NCBI GenBank assembly: GCA_004299665.1 | Contig: SCQZ01000048.1 | Location: 1-10,560 of the forward strand | DNA: 10,560 nt | Direction: 5' to 3' | From: Jatrophihabitans sp. | GTDB taxonomy: Bacteria > Actinomycetota > Actinomycetes > Mycobacteriales > Jatrophihabitantaceae | Part shown: piece after piece, positions 5,922-10,560 of the stretch | How the letters are laid out: each line of letters opens with the position of its first letter | How positions within the stretch are numbered: the first letter of the stretch is position 1 | Made by a program: the position numbers and the translations under genes | Notes under the pieces: model-generated | Database searches by the model: none | What the model was told of the DNA's origin: nothing | Seen by the model: the letters and a program-made list of their open reading frames with translations, nothing else

Positions 5922-7310
5922 ATGGGTACCGTCACCGGCACGGTCGCCGGAGCGGCCCGCGGCGACGAGGTCGGCCCCACCCTCGCCACGCCCGCTCCGC
6001 GCACGATGGGCTTCACCGACAGCGCGGCGCTGTGGGGGAACCTCGGCGTCAGCCTGCTGGGGTTCACCGGCGCGATCTTCGTGCTGGTTCCGGTCAGCAC
6101 GCCGATGTCGCTCGCGGCCGCGTTCACCGCGCTGGTCCTGGGCACCGTGCTCGGCACGGCGGGCGTGGCCGCGGCGGGGGTGGCGGGCACGCGCACCGGG
6201 GCGCCGTCGATGGTGCTGCTGCGCGGGCTGTTCGGGACCCGGCCGTCGTACCTGCCGACCGCGCTGAACATCGTGCAGCTGCTCGGGTGGACCACCTTCG
6301 AGCTGGTGACGATCGGGACCGCGCTGCACCAGATCGGCCCCGGGGTGTCGCGATGGGTGTACGTCCTGGCCGCGGGGGTGATCACCACCGTGCTGGCGCT
6401 GCGACCGCTCGGCTGGATCCGGGTGCTGCGCAAGTACGTCACCGTCGCGGTGCTCGTGGCGCTGGTCTACCTCGGCGTCCAGCTGCTGCGCCACCCGCTG
6501 CCGGCGTTCGGCTCCGGATCGTGGAACGGCTTCTGGATCGCCGTGGACACCGTCATCGGCGTCTCGGTCTCCTGGGTTCCGCTGATCTCGGACTACTCGC
6601 GGCACGCGCGCTCGGCCCGGTCGGCGTTCGCCGGTGCGTTCCTCGGTTACTCGACGACGCAGATCATCTGCTACGCGCTCGGGCTCGTGGCGCTGGTGAC
6701 GGTGACCCGGGGGGACCCCAACCAGATCTTCGGCTCGTTCCTGGCGATACCGCTGGGCACCGTCGCCTTCGGCATCCTGGCCGTGCGCGAGCTCGACCAG
6801 TCCTTCGCCGACACGTACTCCACCGCCGTCTCGCTGCAGAACTTCCGGCCCCACTGGGACCGGCGGGTGCTGGCGCTGCTGGTCGGCGCCGCCTCGACCG
6901 TCGCCGCGTTGGGGCTGAACATCGACGACTACGAGAACTTCCTCACCCTCATCGGGTCGGTGTTCGTGCCGTTGCTCGGCGTCCTGGTCGTGGACTACTT
7001 CCTGGTCAGCGCGATGAGGTGGGACCTGGGCGGCGACGTGCGCGCACGCTGGGCCACCCTGGTGCCGTGGCTGCTGGGCTTCTGCGCCTACCAGCTGATC
7101 AACCCGGGCTCGATCGGCTGGTGGGCCGACGGCTGGGGGCACCTGCGGTCCTGGCTGCACCTCACCGTCGAGACCTGGATGAGCGCGTCGCTGCTGTCCT
7201 TCCTCGTCGCCGCGCTCGCGACGCTGCCCGGGCTGCTGCTGCGGCGCCGCCCCGTCGTCGGGGCGAGCCCGGAGCGGGAGTGGGCGGAGCGTCCGCAGCT
7301 ACAAGGGTGA
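5922..7310 (+). CDS. cytX: NCS1-family permease, predicted hydroxymethylpyrimidine transporter CytX
   Basis: This 462-residue integral membrane protein of the nucleobase:cation symporter-1 family has about 12 hydrophobic segments, at roughly residues 41-58, 64-88, 112-134, 146-160, 172-188, 203-222, 236-261, 272-287, 317-332, 341-362, 380-393 and 422-440. NCS1 landmarks are the WGNLGVSLLGF stretch in helix 1 (39-49), RGLFGTRPSYLPT (101-113), LNIVQLLGWTTFEL (115-128) and VSWVPLISDYSRHA (216-229). The substrate is inferred from context. A purine/cytosine-type permease co-transcribed with thiOSG under a TPP riboswitch is the CytX pattern, predicted to import HMP. The ATG at 5922 lies 3 bp after thiG. 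AGGA (5917-5920) is too close to be a good ribosome site, so coupling to thiG is likely. A start at Met29 is possible but has no better ribosome site. The C-terminus is Arg-rich and cytoplasmic-looking. Confidence 0.85.
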   Translation: MGTVTGTVAGAARGDEVGPTLATPAPRTMGFTDSAALWGNLGVSLLGFTGAIFVLVPVSTPMSLAAAFTALVLGTVLGTAGVAAAGVAGTRTGAPSMVLLRGLFGTRPSYLPTALNIVQLLGWTTFELVTIGTALHQIGPGVSRWVYVLAAGVITTVLALRPLGWIRVLRKYVTVAVLVALVYLGVQLLRHPLPAFGSGSWNGFWIAVDTVIGVSVSWVPLISDYSRHARSARSAFAGAFLGYSTTQIICYALGLVALVTVTRGDPNQIFGSFLAIPLGTVAFGILAVRELDQSFADTYSTAVSLQNFRPHWDRRVLALLVGAASTVAALGLNIDDYENFLTLIGSVFVPLLGVLVVDYFLVSAMRWDLGGDVRARWATLVPWLLGFCAYQLINPGSIGWWADGWGHLRSWLHLTVETWMSASLLSFLVAALATLPGLLLRRRPVVGASPEREWAERPQLQG

Positions 7311-7331
7311 TCGGGCACCCGCGCTGACGTC

Positions 7332-8465
7332 TCAGGACACGGGCTGGTCGTCCGGCGGCGGCAGCGTGGTCCCGTCCCGCAGCAGGACCGGCCCGACCGG
7401 GACCGAGGCACCGCTCGGCGGCGGTGGTGTCGGAGCCGGAGCCGGCGTCGGGGTGGGCGCGGCCGGCTGGGTAACGGTGCTGCCGTAGGCCGGCGGCGGG
7501 GCCGACGAGGTGGCGGCGGGGTCCACCAGGTCCGCCAGGCTGGGGGCGTCGTCCAGGCGCGGGACGCCGAGCGGGGGTAGGCCGAGCAGGTCGAGGACCG
7601 TCCTGCCGATGGCGGTGTGCCCGTTCCAGCGGGGCTCGATGCCCGCCTTGACCGGGCCGCCGAACATCAGCAGCGGCACGCGCGGGCCGTAGCCGAGCTG
7701 CACGCCGTCCGGGGTGTGCTCGAGGTTCGGCGTGACCACGTGGTCGTCGAAGCCGCCCCAGTCGTCCCATGTCAGCAGGAACACGGTGCTGTCCCACAGC
7801 CCGGCGCGGGTGATCGCATCCACGGCCTGCCAGACCTTGCCCTGGCCGAGCGTGACGTCGGCGGTGGGGTGCTCGTCGTAGGGCGCGTCGTGCCAGACCA
7901 TCGCCAGGTCGGGCAGCGCGCCGTTCTGCGCGTCGGTGACGATGTCGTCGGACGCGACGATGTTCGGCGAGCCGGCGAGCTGGGTGTAGAAGGTCACCGG
8001 GTATCCGGTGGTGCCCGCGTAGACCTTCCAGCTCAGCCCGTGGTCGGCGGCGTGCCCCGGCAGCGAGGGCATGTCCCAGTGCGGCGTGGGCTGGCCGCGG
8101 GGCGGGTTGCGCAGGGTCGGGGTCTGGCCGCCGACGATGAGCAGGTGGTTCGGCGTGGAGTTGGTGCCGAACCCGGCGCAGTGGTTCTCCAGGAACGCGC
8201 CGGTCTTGGCCAGGTAGGCGTAGAACGGCAGCACGGCGTCGGTGTCCAGTTGCACATGGGTGCTCCACGGACGCCCGGCGCGCTGTGCCTGCAGCCACTT
8301 CGCGTACGCGGCCCGGTCGTGTGCCTGGTCGTGAGCCGGCGGGTTCGCCAGCGGCGGCCATCCGGTCGCGACGTCGGCGCCCCACGCCCGCAGGCCGGAG
8401 AAGTAGCTGTCCGTCGTGTGGTTCTCCTGCGTGAACACGACGACGTGATCGACCAGTCTGCCCAT
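7332..8465 (-). CDS. Phosphoesterase-family (phospholipase C/acid phosphatase-like) protein
   Basis: This 377-residue protein resembles the PF04185 phosphoesterase family (phospholipase C and acid phosphatase AcpA relatives), metalloenzymes that hydrolyse phosphate esters. Family features are HVVVFTQENHTTDSYFSG (7-24, with the Glu14-Asn15 metal/active-site pair), STPNHLLIVGGQ (103-114), a DEHP motif (197-200), FLLTWDDWGGFDDHV (229-243), which corresponds to the usual TYDEGGGFxDHV metal site, and PRVPLLMFGG (261-270). Two things are odd. The protein starts directly at the first catalytic strand with no signal peptide, although most relatives are exported. It ends in a Pro/Thr/Ala-rich tail (about 333-352) and a short final segment. 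I chose the ATG at 8465 because the domain starts at once. A GTG at 8498 would add 11 residues but no signal sequence. The substrate is unknown. The gene lies 59 bp downstream of the methyltransferase on the same strand, perhaps co-transcribed. Confidence 0.85.
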   Translation of the reverse strand: MGRLVDHVVVFTQENHTTDSYFSGLRAWGADVATGWPPLANPPAHDQAHDRAAYAKWLQAQRAGRPWSTHVQLDTDAVLPFYAYLAKTGAFLENHCAGFGTNSTPNHLLIVGGQTPTLRNPPRGQPTPHWDMPSLPGHAADHGLSWKVYAGTTGYPVTFYTQLAGSPNIVASDDIVTDAQNGALPDLAMVWHDAPYDEHPTADVTLGQGKVWQAVDAITRAGLWDSTVFLLTWDDWGGFDDHVVTPNLEHTPDGVQLGYGPRVPLLMFGGPVKAGIEPRWNGHTAIGRTVLDLLGLPPLGVPRLDDAPSLADLVDPAATSSAPPPAYGSTVTQPAAPTPTPAPAPTPPPPSGASVPVGPVLLRDGTTLPPPDDQPVS

Positions 8466-8524
8466 GGTCGGTTCGTTCCCATCGCGCCGTGTTCCCACAC
8501 ACCCCCGCTCAGGGCGCGCGGGGT

Positions 8525-9388
8525 TCAGCCGGACGGCCTCGTCGCCAGCACCTGCGGCTTGCCCGCCGTGCCCGGCTCGCGCTTGCGGGCGATCAGCTCG
8601 ATGGTCTGCGGGCTCCAGGCCCGCCCGGATCCGGCCTGGTGCGCCCGAAGCTCGGCGAGCAGGTCGTCGATCTCCTCGGCCGTGGCCAGGCCGCCTGCCT
8701 CGACGCCTCGCCGTGCCCCGGACAGCAGCAGGATCGTCTCGTCCACGATCACCGGACGCGGCATCGGGAGGAACGTGCCGCGCTCGCTGAGGACCTCGAA
8801 CCCGGCGGCGTCGCACAGCTCGCGATAGCGACGCGACGCGTCCGGGCTGGCCCCCCGCGCGCGCATGGCACCGATCACCCAGTCCCAGGCCAGGTCCACC
8901 GCGTCGAGCCCCGGCTCGAGGTGCGGCGGGGCGAAGAAGTCCAGGGCGACCAGGTGGCCGCCCGGGCGCAGCAGCCGCGCGATCCGGGACAGCGTGCCGA
9001 CGGGGTCCGCCTGGTGCATCAGCACCAGTCGGAGGTGCGCGAGGTCGAAGTCGTCGCCGCCGAGCTGGGCCGGTTCCAGCGTGTTGATGTCGGCCGCGAC
9101 CAGTTCGACGTCATCGACGCCCAGGCGGTCCAGCGCCTGCCGTGCCGTCGCGAGCGCGGCGACGCTCGTGTCGACCCCGACGACCGTCCCGGAGTCCCCA
9201 ACGACGCGGCGCAGCGCGCTGAGCGCACCGAGTGGCCCGCAACCCAGGTCCACCGCCTTCGATCCGACGGACAGCCCGGCCTGCCGGAAGGCCGATATCG
9301 CGATCGGAGCCAGCAGGTCCGCCGCGCGCAGCAGCCGGTCGAGCTCGGCATCGCTGGTTTCCAGGACGTAGGCGTTTGCTCGGGTCAT
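8525..9388 (-). CDS. Class I SAM-dependent methyltransferase
   Basis: This 287-residue cytoplasmic enzyme has the Rossmann-like methyltransferase fold. Motif I is AVDLGCGPLG (45-54, SAM binding) and motif II is VVGVDTS (69-75, Asp73 for the ribose hydroxyls). An acidic AADI (98-101) follows, then the post-I strand/loop DFDLAHLRLVLMHQADP (113-129) and motif III LLRPGGHLVALDF (139-151). The C-terminal ~130 residues form a variable cap whose sequence does not identify a substrate. The start at 9388 is supported by AGGGGAGGG ending 3 nt upstream on this strand. The gene is divergent from a TetR regulator across a 57-bp region containing a palindrome, so that regulator probably controls it. Small molecules such as antibiotics or other natural products are typical substrates of similar proteins, but nothing here settles it. 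Confidence 0.9.
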   Translation of the reverse strand: MTRANAYVLETSDAELDRLLRAADLLAPIAISAFRQAGLSVGSKAVDLGCGPLGALSALRRVVGDSGTVVGVDTSVAALATARQALDRLGVDDVELVAADINTLEPAQLGGDDFDLAHLRLVLMHQADPVGTLSRIARLLRPGGHLVALDFFAPPHLEPGLDAVDLAWDWVIGAMRARGASPDASRRYRELCDAAGFEVLSERGTFLPMPRPVIVDETILLLSGARRGVEAGGLATAEEIDDLLAELRAHQAGSGRAWSPQTIELIARKREPGTAGKPQVLATRPSG

Positions 9389-9391
9389 CGT

Positions 9392-9400
9392 CCCTCCCCT
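9392..9400 (-). promoter_or_regulatory. Shine-Dalgarno of the methyltransferase gene
   Basis: AGGGGAGGG on the minus strand lies 3 nt before the ATG at 9388. It is purine-rich and supports this start. Confidence 0.6.
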
Positions 9401-9402
9401 CT

Positions 9403-9435
9403 CTATATTGAGTGAGTATCACTCATTGAATATAG
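9403..9435. promoter_or_regulatory. Palindromic operator with opposed -10 boxes between methyltransferase and tetR
   Basis: A perfect 7-bp inverted repeat with a 3-bp centre, TGAGTGA-gta-TCACTCA, occupies 9409-9425. It is flanked by CTATATT (9403-9409) and its exact complement AATATAG (9429-9435). TATATT at 9404-9409 can serve as a rightward -10 for tetR. TATATT on the minus strand (9434 to 9429) can serve as a leftward -10 for the methyltransferase. Predicted start points (about 9416 and 9422) fall on the palindrome, so a bound TetR dimer would block both promoters. The 34-bp island is roughly two thirds A/T inside very GC-rich DNA. -35 boxes are not clear. Confidence 0.65.
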
Positions 9436-9445
9436 GATGGGGCGC

Positions 9446-10072
9446 ATGCCGACCCATGTCAACAAGCGCGGGTACGTATCGCCTGCCCGGCAGGCTCGCG
9501 CCGACGCGACACGCGCGCGGATCCTGGACGCCGCCGCGACGCTGTTCCTGCAGAACGGCTACGCCCGGACCAGTACCGCCGCGATCGGCAGGGCCGCAGG
9601 CGTGTCCGAGGCGTCGGTGTTCGCCGCGTGGCGCACCAAGGGTGAGCTGCTGGTCGCCGTGGCCGCCGACCGGGTCGGCCGCCATCCGGACTTCCCGCTG
9701 CGCGAGGACCCCGGCTGGCGACAGCCGACAGGCGGGGCGGGCACCGACGGTGCGATCGCGCGGTTCGCCCGGGTCGCACGTCGCGCGCACGAACGCAGCT
9801 GGCAGCTGCTCGCGATCGTCGGCTCTGCCGCCCGCGACGACCCGGCGGTGGCCGCGGCCTACGACGATGCCGCGCAGCGCAGGCACGCCGACTGCGCATG
9901 GTTCGTGAAGGAGGTGATCGGACTGCGCGGCGCGAAGGCCGCGAGGGCCGCCGACGCCGTGTGGGCACTGACCGCCGTCGAGAACTACCGGCGGCTGGTG
10001 ATCGATCGTGGCTGGTCGGCCCGCGCGTACGAGCGTTGGCTGACCGGCCTGCTGACGGGCCAACTCACCTGA
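9446..10072 (+). CDS. TetR/AcrR-family transcriptional regulator
   Basis: This 208-residue protein has the TetR architecture. The N-terminal helix-turn-helix domain reads TRARILDAAATLFLQNGYARTS (22-43), followed by TAAIGRAAGVSEASVFAAWRTKGELL (44-69), the canonical recognition helix and the 'Y/F-x-x-W/F-x-x-K' exit. An all-helical C-terminal ligand and dimerisation domain follows, with no recognisable ligand signature. It most likely represses the divergent methyltransferase gene, and probably itself, through the palindrome at 9409-9425. Two starts are possible, ATG 9437 and ATG 9446, which differ by three residues. I prefer 9446 because AGGATGGGG (9434-9442) gives it a ribosome-binding site, while 9437 has none. 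The HTH is preceded by about 20 basic residues (VNKRGYVSPARQAR) that could contact DNA. No efflux gene is adjacent. Confidence 0.92.
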   Translation: MPTHVNKRGYVSPARQARADATRARILDAAATLFLQNGYARTSTAAIGRAAGVSEASVFAAWRTKGELLVAVAADRVGRHPDFPLREDPGWRQPTGGAGTDGAIARFARVARRAHERSWQLLAIVGSAARDDPAVAAAYDDAAQRRHADCAWFVKEVIGLRGAKAARAADAVWALTAVENYRRLVIDRGWSARAYERWLTGLLTGQLT

Positions 10073-10109
10073 CAGGACCTCCCATCACGCGGCGCGGCAC
10101 CTGCGTGTG

Positions 10110-10250
10110 CTACCTGGCGAGTGCCGGCACGATCGTCGACCAGATGGCGTCCAAGATGTCGGTGGTCGGGCCCTGGTAGTGCGCGGTGACGGCGACGCAC
10201 GCCCGATGGGTCGGCAGCACGATGCCGAACTGCGATCCGGAGTCTGCACT
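10110..10250 (-). pseudogene. C-terminal remnant of a beta-lactamase-class serine hydrolase
   Basis: On the minus strand, ending at the TAG at 10112-10110, the frame reads DSGSQFGIVLPTHRACVAVTAH and then QGPTTDILDAIWSTIVPAL. This closely follows the C-terminal pattern of class C beta-lactamase-like serine hydrolases (roughly GQY-x-VVLPE-x-DAVVAVTS..., then ILD-x-VWEHLLPAL). Only about 45 residues look homologous. Upstream in the same frame the sequence turns into Arg/Ser-rich shadow-like translation with none of the SxxK, YxN or HGG-type motifs. Before any room for a full protein, the DinB-like gene occupies the same strand from 10373. I therefore read it as a 5'-deleted, decayed gene, not a working one. 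A short intact coding sequence or a chance resemblance cannot be excluded. The rest of 10073-10372 holds nothing I can name. Confidence 0.4.
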
Positions 10251-10372
10251 CTCCCGCGATCTCGTCGCCGTCACGGCCCACTCCGACCTCACGCCGATCC
10301 GAAGAGATGACCTCCGCGACCTCCATCCAGACCGCACGCAGCCACGCTCGCGCTCGCCGTTGACCCCTTCGC

Positions 10373-10560
10373 TCAGCGCAGGAGGGCGAGATCGCGTCGG
10401 ATGTAGCGCAGGTGCGCCCACTCCTCCTCCAGGATCACGCGAACGCAGTCGCCGACGCTCGGGTGCCAGTCACCGCCGCCCCACGGGTTGTCGCGTTCCT
10501 CCGCGAGCAGCTCTCCCGTGACGGTTGCCAGGAAGTCGGTCACGAGCCGCTGCCGCTCTG
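10373..10560 (-). CDS. DinB-like protein, C-terminal end only
   Basis: The minus-strand frame is open from the window edge to the TGA at 10375-10373, giving 61 residues. It reads ERQRLVTDFLATVTGELLAEE, then NPWGGGDWHPSVGDCVRVIL and EEEWAHLRYIRRDLALLR. The pattern of a short linker, a 'HPSVGDCVRVIL' helix start and 'EEEWxHLRYxxRDL' at the very end is typical of actinobacterial DinB-superfamily proteins (DinB_2 and mycothiol-dependent maleylpyruvate isomerase relatives). These are four-helix-bundle metal proteins often linked to thiol-dependent detoxification. The N-terminal two thirds, with most metal-binding histidines, lies outside the window, so the specific activity cannot be judged. It is too short and too partial to have an ATG here, but its codon use and conserved end support a real gene. 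Confidence 0.75.
   Translation of the reverse strand, partial: ERQRLVTDFLATVTGELLAEERDNPWGGGDWHPSVGDCVRVILEEEWAHLRYIRRDLALLR

Noticed and set aside
4800..7160. Very long open frame on the minus strand (786 codons) opposite thiO-thiS-thiG-cytX
   Set aside because: It is antisense to four well-supported genes, has low-complexity Arg/Gly/His/Gln composition, and arises because GC-rich third positions remove stop codons from the opposite strand.
5267..7327. 686-codon plus-strand frame across thiG and cytX
   Set aside because: It is a low-complexity shadow; the real frames carry the ThiG active-site residues and the transmembrane segments.
7311..7331. Possible bidirectional terminator between cytX and the phosphoesterase gene
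   Set aside because: The 21-bp gap shows no convincing stem-loop or T-run. The other convergent gaps (1447-1465 and 2989-3004) also lack one.
9457..9462. TTGACA on the minus strand as a -35 box for the methyltransferase promoter
   Set aside because: The gap to the TATATT box at 9434-9429 is 22 bp, too long for a normal 17-bp spacer, and it lies inside tetR coding sequence.

Overview
The window is about 70% G+C or higher, with strong G/C bias at third codon positions, several GTG starts and very short intergenic gaps. Its ThiE and ThiD sequences resemble the actinobacterial (mycobacterial-type) versions. It is therefore most likely chromosomal DNA from a high-GC actinomycete. The genus cannot be fixed from the sequence alone, and I see no insertion sequence, phage, CRISPR or RNA-gene signal.

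Layout. (1) 1-1446, +: the 3' part of a large, probably exported beta-propeller-like protein, cut by the window edge. (2) 1466-7310: a thiamine (vitamin B1) block made of tenA (-), thiD (+), thiE (-), then a TPP riboswitch followed by thiO-thiS-thiG-cytX (+). (3) 7332-8465, -: a phosphoesterase-family protein. (4) 8525-9388, -: a SAM-dependent methyltransferase divergent from a TetR-type regulator (9446-10072, +), with an AT-rich palindromic promoter/operator between them. (5) 10110-10250, -: what looks like the broken-off C-terminus of a serine hydrolase. (6) 10373-10560, -: the C-terminal end of a DinB-like protein that runs off the window.

The thiamine genes make biochemical sense together. 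CytX is a predicted importer of the pyrimidine precursor and TenA regenerates that precursor from damaged thiamine. ThiD phosphorylates it to HMP-PP. ThiO, ThiS and ThiG build the thiazole phosphate, and ThiE joins the two halves. ThiC, the ThiS-activating ThiF/MoeZ-type enzyme and ThiL are not in this window. Only the thiO transcript carries a riboswitch. thiE and thiD appear to start from leaderless GTG codons just behind candidate -10 boxes.

Most of this is ordinary actinobacterial housekeeping, and I do not see a convincing undescribed system. The parts most worth a second look are the compact TetR control region, the serine hydrolase remnant, the overlapping divergent promoters around the riboswitch, and the phosphoesterase with no signal peptide but a proline-rich tail.
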